Both the position numbers and the translations under genes were made by a program. This document shows positions 17,077 through 27,147 of a stretch of DNA of 64,000 nt, piece after piece. The notes under the pieces are model-generated. The model had not been told where the DNA came from. It worked only from the letters and a program-made list of their open reading frames with translations, and made no database searches. The stretch is from the NCBI RefSeq assembly GCF_018617485.1, contig NZ_JACSKH010000004.1, forward strand, positions 1 through 64,000. Reading direction: 5' to 3'. The stretch's first letter is position 1. Each line of letters starts with the position of its first letter. The DNA comes from Exiguobacterium sp. s124 (GTDB lineage Bacteria > Bacillota > Bacilli > Exiguobacteriales > Exiguobacteriaceae).

Positions 17077-17109
17077 ACGATCGGGGCGAGATGCCTCGAT
17101 CGTCTTTTT
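17077..17109. terminator. bidirectional terminator
   Basis: Ten-base-pair stem ACGATCGGGG/CCTCGATCGT with T5 downstream and an A-run upstream, between convergent genes. Confidence 0.88.
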
Positions 17110-17111
17110 GA

Positions 17112-17474
17112 TTAGAATCCTGCTTGTCGTTGTTCGCGCGCTTCCAATTGTGCGATTGTCTCGCGTTCGATATTTTCGACTTCCCGTTGTTGCCAACCTG
17201 GCATGAGGAAGGCGTCGACAAGTGTCCAAACTCCTACGATGAAGAGCCCGACAAAGCCAACCAAAACCAATGTAAGGGCGAGTGATATAACCATTAGAGC
17301 GAGCATTCCGATGGCAGAACCGGTCTTCTTGAAATAGAAGCGGTGTCCACCAAAGCCGCCGAGGAAGAACCAAAGCAAGTATGCGACGAGAAGGTTTGGC
17401 TTTCGTTTTTCAACTTCGCTGTTCACGAACAACATTTCTTCTGTCGTCAGTTGTGACGTTGAATAATTCATCAT
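17112..17474 (-). CDS. TM2 domain membrane protein
   Basis: 120 residues. The TM2 domain (about 25-92) has the hallmark KPNLLVAYLLWFFLGGFGGHRFY, then a second helix ending in WTLVDAFLMPGW. The tail is charged and coiled-coil-like. TM2 proteins are small membrane proteins of unknown function. AGGAAATC precedes two adjacent ATGs; either may start. Confidence 0.87.
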   Translation of the reverse strand: MMNYSTSQLTTEEMLFVNSEVEKRKPNLLVAYLLWFFLGGFGGHRFYFKKTGSAIGMLALMVISLALTLVLVGFVGLFIVGVWTLVDAFLMPGWQQREVENIERETIAQLEAREQRQAGF

Positions 17475-17591
17475 GATTTCCTACTTTCTTTGTTTAAGAT
17501 TGATATAATGAATGCAGATTTTATTGTATCTAAAAACATTTGAATTACCATGAATTACTAAAATTTATTTGTAAAATAGAGGAGAATTTAG

Positions 17592-17750
17592 ATGGTATTA
17601 GCGATTTTGACGTTCATCGTCGCGTTCGTACACGTCGTCGGCGGTGCGATTGCGTTATATCAATACCCACAATATAAACGAATGGCCATCAGTGCGATTG
17701 TACTCGGATTCGTCTACGGTGGATTGACCGTGGCAGTGATTGGATTATGA
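17592..17750 (+). CDS. 52-residue two-helix membrane protein
   Basis: Short gene with ATG at 17592 after GAGGAG at good spacing and stop at 17750. The product has two hydrophobic helices (about 2-22 and 33-51) separated by a YQYPQYKRM loop. No family recognised. It is bounded by an AT-rich promoter-like region and a terminator, which supports a real small gene. Confidence 0.65.
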   Translation: MVLAILTFIVAFVHVVGGAIALYQYPQYKRMAISAIVLGFVYGGLTVAVIGL

Positions 17751-17788
17751 AGTGGGGCGAACAATCATGCTTGTCATGTCACTCGACA

Positions 17789-17822
17789 AAAACCATCCCG
17801 TCTCATGAGAAGGGATGGTTTT
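17789..17822. terminator. bidirectional terminator
   Basis: Eleven-base-pair stem AAAACCATCCC/GGGATGGTTTT between the small gene and the MFS gene. Confidence 0.9.
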
Positions 17823-17825
17823 GAT

Positions 17826-19061
17826 TTAGGACGCCGCTCGTCGTAGGACGAGTTTTTCTTTTACGTAGATGCCGCTATAGACGAGGAAACAGCCGAAGCT
17901 GACCAATAGTCCGATGTAGACGCTCATCATGAACGGGGTGAGAAGCGAACCGATTAAAATCGTCGAGCGCGATAAGAAATCGGCACCGGCGAATGAGGTT
18001 CCCGCAAATGCCGAGTACGCACCACGTCGGTCTTCTGGCATCATGTTCGCCTTCTCCGTATTCAATACCGGCGAGTACAATAATTCGCCGAACGTGGCGA
18101 TGAGCATGAAGCCGAGGAGAAGCATTATCGAGTTCGCGCTCGTGATGACGGCGTAACCGATCGTGTACAACGCGAGTCCGCCGAGAAGCGTGTGCTTGTT
18201 CGAGAAGCGGGAAGCGAGACGTTGAATGAAGAACGTCAACGCGACGACGATGAGCGTGTTCTCGATTTGAATGAGACTCATCATCCGCACCCCGTTGATT
18301 GTCCAGTCTTCAAACGAGAGCGGTTCGAATGAATCGGCGAGCCTTACCGCGACATAACTACCCATCGAGAACTCGGCAGCGAGGATACACATTGAGCCGA
18401 AGACGACTTTGACGAACGGGCGGTCACGCCAGGCGATTTGATAACTTTGGAACACGTCGACGAAGACGAGGCGTAGCTTTTGTGAGGTCCACGTCCGTTT
18501 CGTGTCTTCGAGAAAAATGCCGTACGCAATCGGCAACATACTCGACGTGAACGTCAAAATCCAAAACAGTAAGAGTTGGTTGCTGACATAGAGCCAGCCC
18601 CCGAGCGCCGTCCCAATCGTGATGGATAAGTTGATTAACCAGTAATCGAGCGCGTACACGGCTTTTCGATTCTCAGGTGTCGTCGCATCGATGATGATGG
18701 CGCTCATCGCCGGACGTCCAAGGTTGTTCGTGACCGTGAAAATCGTGTAGGCGATCATGAAGACAATCATCTGGTCAAATTGAAGACTGAGCGTCATGAC
18801 GAGAAACATTGATGCTGTGAGACTTGCCGTCAACACGAGAAGTCGCTTCCGTGAGAATTTATCGGCGAGGTATCCTCCAATCAACCCGATTACATATCCA
18901 AGACAGACGAGCGAGACTAAGAAGACGCCCGCAATCCATTCGTTAAACGCTTTGACAAAGAGAAGTGCCATGAACGGCATGATTGCGAATGAGACCGAAC
19001 GATTGAAAAATGATGTCACGAGTCGTACTTTTATGGGTTTAGGTATATCTTTCCATTTCAT
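17826..19061 (-). CDS. MFS transporter
   Basis: 411 residues, about 12 membrane segments. The MFS loop 2-3 motif appears as GGYLADKFSRKRLLVL near residues 60-75. The ATG at 19061 has AAGGTGAC just upstream; other in-frame starts are further up without a site. It is divergent from an SgrR-type regulator, a pairing that suggests a sugar- or drug-efflux role. The substrate is unknown. Confidence 0.88.
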   Translation of the reverse strand: MKWKDIPKPIKVRLVTSFFNRSVSFAIMPFMALLFVKAFNEWIAGVFLVSLVCLGYVIGLIGGYLADKFSRKRLLVLTASLTASMFLVMTLSLQFDQMIVFMIAYTIFTVTNNLGRPAMSAIIIDATTPENRKAVYALDYWLINLSITIGTALGGWLYVSNQLLLFWILTFTSSMLPIAYGIFLEDTKRTWTSQKLRLVFVDVFQSYQIAWRDRPFVKVVFGSMCILAAEFSMGSYVAVRLADSFEPLSFEDWTINGVRMMSLIQIENTLIVVALTFFIQRLASRFSNKHTLLGGLALYTIGYAVITSANSIMLLLGFMLIATFGELLYSPVLNTEKANMMPEDRRGAYSAFAGTSFAGADFLSRSTILIGSLLTPFMMSVYIGLLVSFGCFLVYSGIYVKEKLVLRRAAS

Positions 19062-19162
19062 CTTGTCACCTTCCATTCTGTACCTGTATGATAAACAAGA
19101 CAACGGATTTGAAAAATGGACGACATGGGGGAATGATGTCCACTTTTAAGGGGGAATGCGAG

Positions 19163-20788
19163 GTGGATGCGTATTTATTTCGATTATGGAAAGAGTGTCG
19201 GAACGGGGCGTACACGATTTCCGATATGGCGGAAGCCATTCATTTAAGCCCGAAACAAACGAAGCGCCATTTGGCACGGTGGCAGGAAGAAGGATGGCTC
19301 ACGTATACGAGCGGACGCGGACGGGGAAACTTGACGCGACTCGAATGGCTGCGACACGTTGAGCGCGATTTGGCAAAACAGCTACTCGAACGCATGGAGA
19401 AAGAGTCGGTCGAAGCGGTGACGAGTCAGTTGGAGTGGGACTGGTCGCCTGCACAGGCAGGGCAGTTCATGCGCCAACTTGAGAAGAAGTTCGGATATGT
19501 CCAGACATCGAGCGATGCGCTCATCATCCCACGCCGTCGCAACTTTTTGACGACACATCCGCTCGAGGCGGCTGACATTCATAGTGCCCACCTCGTCCAG
19601 AACGTATTCAATCGTCTCTTCATGATTGACGCGACTGGAGAAGTCACGGGGGAACTTGCCCATCATTACGAATGGCAGGGAAGTACGCTCGTCTTGTTTC
19701 TTCGGAAAGGGGTTCGTTTCCATGATGGGTCGCTCATGACGAGTAAAGACGTGACGAAAAGTTTGCGTACGCTCGTTCAGTCGGATGTGTATCGCTATAT
19801 GTATCGGCATGTCCGGCATATCGCATCGAACGGAACGTATCGTGTCGATGTCACGCTCGACCGACGCCGGAACTCCTACATCCCGAAACTGTCGATGATT
19901 CATACGAGCATTGCCAAAGGAAGCGTCGGGACGGGTCCGTTTCAATTGGACCGACATGATAAGGAGAAGACGGTCCTTCTCGCCTTCGAGAACTATTTTG
20001 GGATCCGGGCACTTTTGGACCGGGTCGAGTTCATCAAAGTGCCGGATGGATATGACCCGACGTATCGAATCTCGTCACGGGACTCGAAAGAGACCGGACA
20101 CATCTCGACACCGTCCGGGTTCGGGCTTGTCATCTTAAACAGTCATCCGAATAGTGTGTTCGTCAATGAAGAGGCGCGACATTATATGCATCGATTGATT
20201 GCGGAGGTTCGTCCGGAGATTGGGACGTTGAATGAGCGAAGAACACCGAACGACCGAGGATTTCTCGGCTCGCTGAGTGAGACGTATGATGTTCCAGAAG
20301 GGCCACCTGTCACGTTCGATCGTCCGATACGCATCAAACAGACAGACTACACGAACGATACGACTGATTGGATTGCCGAGATGTTGACACGTCACGGGAT
20401 TGCTTATGAGTTCGTACCCATCAGCTTCAAAGATTCGATTCATGACAAAACGTATTATGAATACGTCGACTTGGTCGTTCATGGGGAAGTGTTCGAGCGG
20501 AACGTGACGCTCGGGTTTGAACAGTTCATGACGAACGAGTACTCGCCCCCGCATAAAGTATTCCCTTATATAGAGGGGATGGCGGAGCGGATCGGACAAT
20601 ATGATGACCTGCCGTTTGAGGACTGGTTACCCCTTCACCGGGAAATCGAACGCGAGTTGAAAGAAAAGTCGTACTTTATCCCGCTCTATAACGAGGAGCG
20701 GACGATCCCGTTCCCGGTCGAGTTGAAGGATGTCTGTGTCGATTTGTTCGGTTATTTTGATTTTGCGAAACTATGGATTCCGTCGTAA
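19163..20788 (+). CDS. SgrR-type regulator (HTH plus solute-binding domain)
   Basis: About 541 residues from a GTG at 19163, six nt after AAGGGGGAA; earlier in-frame ATGs at 19088 and 19133 lack such a site. The N-terminal winged helix (about 5-60, YTISDMAEAIHLSPKQTKRHL) is followed by a family 5 extracytoplasmic solute-binding-like domain (HSAHLVQNVFNRLF, FHDGSLMTSKDVTKSL), with no signal peptide. This HTH-SBP fusion is the SgrR plan, where the binding domain senses a cytosolic metabolite. The likely target is the divergent MFS gene. Confidence 0.87.
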   Translation: MDAYLFRLWKECRNGAYTISDMAEAIHLSPKQTKRHLARWQEEGWLTYTSGRGRGNLTRLEWLRHVERDLAKQLLERMEKESVEAVTSQLEWDWSPAQAGQFMRQLEKKFGYVQTSSDALIIPRRRNFLTTHPLEAADIHSAHLVQNVFNRLFMIDATGEVTGELAHHYEWQGSTLVLFLRKGVRFHDGSLMTSKDVTKSLRTLVQSDVYRYMYRHVRHIASNGTYRVDVTLDRRRNSYIPKLSMIHTSIAKGSVGTGPFQLDRHDKEKTVLLAFENYFGIRALLDRVEFIKVPDGYDPTYRISSRDSKETGHISTPSGFGLVILNSHPNSVFVNEEARHYMHRLIAEVRPEIGTLNERRTPNDRGFLGSLSETYDVPEGPPVTFDRPIRIKQTDYTNDTTDWIAEMLTRHGIAYEFVPISFKDSIHDKTYYEYVDLVVHGEVFERNVTLGFEQFMTNEYSPPHKVFPYIEGMAERIGQYDDLPFEDWLPLHREIERELKEKSYFIPLYNEERTIPFPVELKDVCVDLFGYFDFAKLWIPS

Positions 20789-20799
20789 GGAGGGGTATC

Positions 20800-21201
20800 G
20801 TGCGTAAGAAGTTACTCATTGGGTTCATGATCTTTTTTGTAGGACTGTTTTTGTTCGCGCTATGGGATGGTGAATTCGTTGCCTTGTCAATCACAGGGCT
20901 AGGGTTTGCGATTTATGGTTATCGACACGAAGAGATTGAAAAGCTTGAAGAAAAGGTGACGAAGAGAATCATGAGACAAGTCGATGCGACACTCATGAAC
21001 ATCACGATTTACGGTTTGCTGGTCATTGGAGTGGTCATCAATTTCTTCTTGGATGAACCACAAATCCTACTGATTGATGCCATTTATGTCACATTAGGTG
21101 TGTTGTTTGGTCTGCGTGGACTGCTCATTCGAAGTGTCTATCAAGAAGTAATACAAGATCAATCGAAAGTTGCAACGATAAGAAAAACCCCGAGCTCGTA
21201 A
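20800..21201 (+). CDS. membrane protein of unknown function
   Basis: 133 residues from GTG at 20800, which follows AAGGAGGGG. About four hydrophobic segments (5-22, 25-38, 68-85, 90-108) with a charged cytosolic loop EEIEKLEEKVTKRIMRQ between pairs. It starts 11 nt after the SgrR gene, so is likely cotranscribed. Its last codons form part of the terminator hairpin. Confidence 0.72.
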   Translation: MRKKLLIGFMIFFVGLFLFALWDGEFVALSITGLGFAIYGYRHEEIEKLEEKVTKRIMRQVDATLMNITIYGLLVIGVVINFFLDEPQILLIDAIYVTLGVLFGLRGLLIRSVYQEVIQDQSKVATIRKTPSS

Positions 21202-21216
21202 GACTCGGGGTTTCAT
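21184..21216. terminator. bidirectional terminator overlapping CDS end
   Basis: Stem AAACCCCGAG/CTCGGGGTTT (21185-21194/21204-21213) serves both the plus-strand membrane gene and the convergent ydiK-like gene. Confidence 0.88.
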
Positions 21217-21425
21217 TATGCGGATTTGTCCGTGCCTTCTTTTTTGACTTTTCGAGCGAGTGCCAAGATTTGATACACTTTGAAAAAGTCGTAAGCGGCG
21301 ACGGCGATGATGAAGTACGTCCAGAAGCTGAACCCATACTCTTGTACCGAGAAGTACGCGAGGACGGTGAACAACACACCGAACGAAAGACTGAAGAGCA
21401 TCATCACTTTTAATTGTCGCGGCAT
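21216..21425 (-). CDS. small membrane protein, YdiK-like
   Basis: 69 residues with two hydrophobic segments (about 6-26 and 33-50) and a basic C-terminus. Similar in size, topology and position to B. subtilis ydiK, which also neighbours ydiL and groES. The ATG at 21425 follows GAGGTGG. It lies 16 nt downstream of the CPBP protease gene. Confidence 0.7.
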   Translation of the reverse strand: MPRQLKVMMLFSLSFGVLFTVLAYFSVQEYGFSFWTYFIIAVAAYDFFKVYQILALARKVKKEGTDKSA

Positions 21426-21441
21426 AACTGCCACCTCATTT

Positions 21442-22137
21442 CTACATTAAAAATAGTACGAGCATCACGAGCGCGTTGTTGAACGCATGAATCGCGATTG
21501 GGACGATCAAGCGTCTCGTCTTCGCATAAGCGTATGAGAACGCAAAGCTCATCGCGATATAGACGAGGAAGCGATTGTCTTGATGGATGAGCGCGAATAG
21601 GATCGAACTGACCGCGAAGGCAATCCAGAATCCGAAGCGCACGTTCAAGTTCCCGAACAAAATATGACGGAAGAGAATCTCTTCGATAATCGGTCCGAGC
21701 AAAATGACAGGCAAAATCATGAGTGGGATGACTTCCACCATATCGGCGATGGTTTGTGTATTCATCGATTCGACAAGTTCGCCTGAAATGGCTGTTTCAA
21801 TCAAATTCGCGACGATGACGAGCCCATATTGCATCAAAATCCCGAGTCCGATCCATTTTACCGTGTCATTCAAGTTAGATTGAACACCTTGTGCCTTATA
21901 TTGCTTCAAGTCCGGCCAAATGAGTAATAACGACAATACAATCGTCACGGTAAACCCGATGGCCATCCAGAGCCCGATGAACGTTTCGGTTAACCATTCC
22001 GGTCGTACTTCACGGATGACGAGCGGGAACAGTTGGACGAACGCATATAATAAAATCGGGGTGAGGTGCCGGAGACGAATGTTAGGCGCCATCGAAAAAC
22101 GGGTATTTATCGATTGGTTTGAGTTTAATGTAGCCAA
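21442..22137 (-). CDS. CPBP (CAAX/Abi-type) intramembrane metalloprotease, YdiL-like
   Basis: 231 residues, about six to seven membrane segments. The three family motifs are present: EEILFRHILFG (Glu-Glu and Arg, about 155-165), ALIHQ (His, about 185) and AIHAFNN (about 212-218). CPBP proteases cleave within membranes or act in bacteriocin self-protection. It starts at TTG 22137 after AAGGACG. It corresponds in position to B. subtilis ydiL, divergent to groES. Confidence 0.88.
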   Translation of the reverse strand: MATLNSNQSINTRFSMAPNIRLRHLTPILLYAFVQLFPLVIREVRPEWLTETFIGLWMAIGFTVTIVLSLLLIWPDLKQYKAQGVQSNLNDTVKWIGLGILMQYGLVIVANLIETAISGELVESMNTQTIADMVEVIPLMILPVILLGPIIEEILFRHILFGNLNVRFGFWIAFAVSSILFALIHQDNRFLVYIAMSFAFSYAYAKTRRLIVPIAIHAFNNALVMLVLFLM

Positions 22138-22237
22138 TTCAACACGTCCTTAATTTTAAGAATGAACCTACCTTTTTCTCATTGTAACAAATAAGTTCTC
22201 TTGACCGCGAGTGAGAGCATTTTTTGATGTTCCCCAC

Positions 22238-22266
22238 TTGATTTTTTAATCGTTGCATACTACACT
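22238..22266 (+). promoter_or_regulatory. SigA promoter of groESL
   Basis: -35 TTGATT (22238-22243), 17-bp spacer, -10 TACACT (22261-22266). Confidence 0.85.
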
Positions 22267-22274
22267 TATCAATG

Positions 22275-22301
22275 TTAGCACTCCTTTTAACTGAGTGCTA
22301 A
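22275..22301. promoter_or_regulatory. CIRCE operator (HrcA site)
   Basis: TTAGCACTC-N9-GAGTGCTAA is a perfect CIRCE element, placed at about +2 of the groESL transcript. It predicts repression by HrcA and induction by heat. hrcA itself is outside the window. Confidence 0.98.
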
Positions 22302-22350
22302 AACCTTACGATACACATTACATCATTCATATTCGGAGGAGGGTTTTTCC

Positions 22351-22635
22351 ATGTTAAAACCACTAGGCGATCGTGTCATCATCGAAGTCGTGGAGAAAGA
22401 AGAAAAGACGATCGGGGGCATCGTGCTTCCTGATACGGCGAAAGAAAAGCCGCAACAAGGGAAAGTCATCGCAGTCGGAACGGGCCGTGTGACAGACCAA
22501 GGCGAGCGTATCGCTCTCGACGTGAAAGAAAATGATTTGGTCATCTACTCGAAGTACGCAGGTACCGAAGTGAAGCATGATGGAAAAGAGTACTTAATCG
22601 TTCGCGAGAGCGACATTCTCGCAATCGTAGGCTAA
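22351..22635 (+). CDS. groES: co-chaperonin GroES
   Basis: 94 residues. [20 protein letters not shown] start, the mobile loop [22 protein letters not shown] and the C-terminal strand are all present. It caps GroEL in ATP-dependent folding. It is led by a SigA promoter and CIRCE; groEL follows 39 nt later. Confidence 0.98.
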   Translation: MLKPLGDRVIIEVVEKEEKTIGGIVLPDTAKEKPQQGKVIAVGTGRVTDQGERIALDVKENDLVIYSKYAGTEVKHDGKEYLIVRESDILAIVG

Positions 22636-22671
22636 GCACCATTATTCAAAAACTTTTTTAGGGGGAAATGA

Positions 22672-24309
<1,638 letters not shown>

Positions 24310-24327
24310 GTCATACGCCTTTAAAGG

Positions 24328-24364
24328 AACCATTCATCAGCGAAAGCTGGTGGGTGGTTTTTTT
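24328..24364 (+). terminator. groESL terminator
   Basis: Fourteen-base-pair stem with GAAA tetraloop (24328-24341/24346-24359), followed by a T7 run. Confidence 0.92.
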
Positions 24365-24438
24365 GTGCTTCTTAGATAGAGTTTTCTATTTCTCGTACAG
24401 ATAGGATAATGAAGAAAATAGAAGAGAGGACAAGCGTT

Positions 24439-25008
24439 ATGGAAATCGACAAAGTATTACGCTTTAAACAGCGAAGTGAATTTCGAGAATGGCTTCATGA
24501 ACATGCGAATGATGAATCTTTTTGTTGGGTCATTCTCAGCCGAAAGAATAGTGGGGACGGATTACTCTATCTCGATGCTGTGGAAGAGGCGTTATGTTTC
24601 GGGTGGATTGATGGGATTGCAAAGAAGACGGCAGAGGGAGAATTCGCCCAACGATTTTCACCAAGACGAGAGAAGAGTAATTGGACGGAGCTGAACAAAG
24701 AGAGGGTAAGACGTTTGATAAGACTCGAACTGATGCAAGCACGAGGATTGAGTGTTCTTCCTGATATGAGCGTTAAATCATTTATCGTTGATTTAGAAAT
24801 CATATTGCGATTACAGGAAAATCCTCAAGTCTATCAGAACTTCATGGCGTTTCCTGAATTATATCGCCGCATTCGAATTGATACGATTCAAAGCGTTCGT
24901 CAAGACCGTGAGTTGTATACGAAACGTCTCAATAAATTGATTGAGAAGACGAGAGCAAATGAAATGTACGGACAATGGAATGACGATGGACGTTTGCTTC
25001 ATGATTGA
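24439..25008 (+). CDS. YdeI/OmpD-associated-like protein
   Basis: 189 residues from ATG 24439 (GAGAGGA upstream). EFREWLHEHANDESFCWVILSRK followed by EALCFGWIDGI and RFSPRREKSNWTELNKERVRRLI is the recognisable signature of the YdeI/bacteriocin-protection family. The molecular function is not established; some members have been linked to peptide or envelope stress. Monocistronic. Confidence 0.82.
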   Translation: MEIDKVLRFKQRSEFREWLHEHANDESFCWVILSRKNSGDGLLYLDAVEEALCFGWIDGIAKKTAEGEFAQRFSPRREKSNWTELNKERVRRLIRLELMQARGLSVLPDMSVKSFIVDLEIILRLQENPQVYQNFMAFPELYRRIRIDTIQSVRQDRELYTKRLNKLIEKTRANEMYGQWNDDGRLLHD

Positions 25009-25130
25009 GTAGGGACATTAAGTGATCTAATTTATTGCGCGAATGAGTCGAAATCGTCAATCTCCATGATATAACCAAGGAATATGAAAATGTTGAAAAT
25101 CGAAACTTCCTTTCCCTTTGTTCGTAATAA

Positions 25131-25373
25131 GTGAGAAAGGGGGAGATTTCGATAGTATCACGTTGCACGAATTGTCAGTATAAGAGGAAAGCGAAAGAGG
25201 TATGGTCACTCGGATTCTCAAAAGACGGAAAAGCGTGTCCGAACTGTGGACACACACAATATATTTCTGGTGAAACGCAACGGCTGTTTACATTAGGCTA
25301 TTTGAGTCTTCTGTTTGTTCCATTTCTTTTATTTCGAATCCGACTCAGCGATGAGAATGATCCTTTTTCGTAA
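25131..25373 (+). CDS. small zinc-ribbon membrane protein (TIGR04104-like), unusual start
   Basis: Open frame of 80 codons from a GTG at 25131. CTNCQYKRKAKEVW and CPNCGHTQY form a four-Cys zinc ribbon, followed by one hydrophobic segment near the C-terminus, as in TIGR04104-type putative zinc-finger proteins. The GTG has no ribosome binding site, while an excellent one (AAAGGGGGA, 25136-25144) lies inside the frame and is followed at good spacing only by ATA (25152) and GTA (25155). The true start may be non-standard or lost by mutation. Confidence 0.6.
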   Translation: MRKGEISIVSRCTNCQYKRKAKEVWSLGFSKDGKACPNCGHTQYISGETQRLFTLGYLSLLFVPFLLFRIRLSDENDPFS

Positions 25374-25392
25374 ATCGTTAGAATACGAACTC

Positions 25393-25424
25393 CGCGTCAC
25401 GACATCTATGTGACGCGTTTTTTT
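25393..25424 (+). terminator. terminator
   Basis: Stem CGCGTCAC/GTGACGCG followed by seven T. It isolates the downstream SorC operon. Confidence 0.92.
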
Positions 25425-25453
25425 GTGCCTTCTTTAAATCAAATGCATCCCAA

Positions 25454-25491
25454 TTTGCACAAATGTTCATTTAAGTGTACATTTGTGCAAA
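25454..25491. promoter_or_regulatory. candidate SorC-type operator, long inverted repeat
   Basis: Thirteen-bp perfect arms TTTGCACAAATGT and ACATTTGTGCAAA separated by 12 bp. The right arm abuts the ribosome binding site of the SorC gene. It is probably the regulator's own operator; as RNA it could also form a leader hairpin. Confidence 0.7.
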
Positions 25492-25505
25492 AGGGGTGTG
25501 GCTGA

Positions 25506-26453
25506 ATGTCAGAAGAACTGAAGAGGCTTTACGAAGTAGCGCATTTGTATTACGAACAGAATCAAACACAACACCAGATTGCAGAGACACTCGATGTCAA
25601 TCGGGCCACGGTTAGTCGCATGTTAAAACGCATCCGGGAATTAGGGATTGTGAAGTTTCAAATCGATTATGATCGCTATCAATCGATTGACGTGGCAGCT
25701 CAACTGAAAGAGCGGTTTGGTCTAAAATATGTCATCCTTGTACCTGAAAAGTCAGGTCAACGCGAAGAGACATTACAACGTATGGGGGAAGCGTGCGCAA
25801 CATATATCGGGACAATCATCACTGACAATGATGTGATTGGCTTTTCATGGGGAACCGCACTAGCAGCCGTTGTGGAGGCATTCGCACCGAAAGAAGCGTA
25901 TTCAAGTATCCAATGCGTCCCTCTAATCGGTGGTCCGGACGGAAAACTAGAAAGTCGTTTCCATGCGAACACGTTAGCCTATGACGCTTCGCGAAAATGG
26001 CGTGGGCGTTCTAAGCTAATTGACGTTCCTGCTATTTTACCGAATGCCGCTATCAAGCAAGCACTAACCCAGTCGACACATGCTCAAGAAGTCGTGGGGC
26101 TTTGGGGTCGGATGAACATTGCTCTCTTTGGGATTGGGTCATCCCAACTGAACCAAGAAACCAACTGGTTGGCCTTCTATGGCCAGACGTTCACCGAGGA
26201 AATGAACGACCTACAAATCGTCGGGGATATTTGTTCGAATTTTTATAATCAAAACGGGGAACTCATGACGACGTCCTTATCAGACAGGACGGTCCATATC
26301 GAGCACCAACAACTCGCAAAGGTCCCACTTAAAATCGGGGTAGCCTATGGAAGTGAGAAAGTAGATGCGATTCGAGTAGCCGCCGAGCATCAGTTAATTG
26401 ATGTCATCGTGACAACCGATCGTACAGCCCAACAACTGTTACAGGGGGAATGA
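25506..26453 (+). CDS. SorC/DeoR-type sugar-binding transcriptional regulator
   Basis: 315 residues. N-terminal HTH (about 18-42, QTQHQIAETLDVNRATVSRMLKRI), then the SorC sugar-phosphate-binding domain with DVIGFSWGTALAAVVEAF, GIGSS and SDRTVHI. Such regulators respond to phosphorylated sugars and bind long inverted repeats, as seen upstream. First gene of a four-gene operon (4-nt gap to rpiA). The effector is probably a pentose or hexose phosphate; identity unknown. Confidence 0.9.
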   Translation: MSEELKRLYEVAHLYYEQNQTQHQIAETLDVNRATVSRMLKRIRELGIVKFQIDYDRYQSIDVAAQLKERFGLKYVILVPEKSGQREETLQRMGEACATYIGTIITDNDVIGFSWGTALAAVVEAFAPKEAYSSIQCVPLIGGPDGKLESRFHANTLAYDASRKWRGRSKLIDVPAILPNAAIKQALTQSTHAQEVVGLWGRMNIALFGIGSSQLNQETNWLAFYGQTFTEEMNDLQIVGDICSNFYNQNGELMTTSLSDRTVHIEHQQLAKVPLKIGVAYGSEKVDAIRVAAEHQLIDVIVTTDRTAQQLLQGE

Positions 26454-26457
26454 ACGG

Positions 26458-27147
26458 ATGGATGTAAAAGAGAAGTGTGCGGAAGCCGCGCTCCCTTGGA
26501 TTGAGTCAGGAATGACAATCGGTCTTGGGGGTGGCAGTACGATTCAACACCTCATCAATAGGATTCATGCGAATCAACTGGACGTGACAATCGTGACACC
26601 TTCATTTGTGACACGACGCGCTTGTTTGGAAAAAGGACTTCGGGTTGTCGAGACAGGGGATGTCTCGCTGATCGACCTTGCCTTTGACGGTTGTGACCAA
26701 GTCGATGCTCGACACCACGCCCTGAAAAGTGGAGGTGGGATTCATACAGAAGAAAAACTCATCGCGACGATGGCGAAGCGATATGTATTACTGGTGGATG
26801 ACTCTAAATTTGTGGAACGATTGACGTTCGATCATCCGGTTGTCTTAGAAGTTCTTCCACAAGCATTTACCTATGTTAGCGAGAAAGTCCAAGAGCTCCC
26901 ATGGGTGGAATCTCTACAAGTTCGTCAAAGTTTGAACAGTGATGGAGCACTAGTGACGGTGAACGGAAACCGATTACTCGACGTGGTCGTCCACCCGTCT
27001 AAAGATTCGATTGAGATGCAACACCAACTATCTCAAGTACGTGGTGTGGTCGATACGTCCTTGTTCACAGATGTCGTCACGCACATCATCGTCGCATCGA
27101 ATCAGGATATAGTCGTCTATTCAACAGAAACGGGGGAAGTGGAATGA
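26458..27147 (+). CDS. rpiA: ribose-5-phosphate isomerase A
   Basis: 229 residues. GLGGGSTIQHLI near the N-terminus, LAFDGCDQVDARHHALKSGGGIHTEEKLIA with catalytic Asp and Glu, and VDDSKFVERL (the Lys contacts phosphate). It interconverts ribose 5-phosphate and ribulose 5-phosphate. Its presence inside a SorC operon implies a pathway-specific isomerase, perhaps for a pentose or allulose-type sugar. It overlaps the next gene by 4 nt. Confidence 0.93.
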   Translation: MDVKEKCAEAALPWIESGMTIGLGGGSTIQHLINRIHANQLDVTIVTPSFVTRRACLEKGLRVVETGDVSLIDLAFDGCDQVDARHHALKSGGGIHTEEKLIATMAKRYVLLVDDSKFVERLTFDHPVVLEVLPQAFTYVSEKVQELPWVESLQVRQSLNSDGALVTVNGNRLLDVVVHPSKDSIEMQHQLSQVRGVVDTSLFTDVVTHIIVASNQDIVVYSTETGEVE

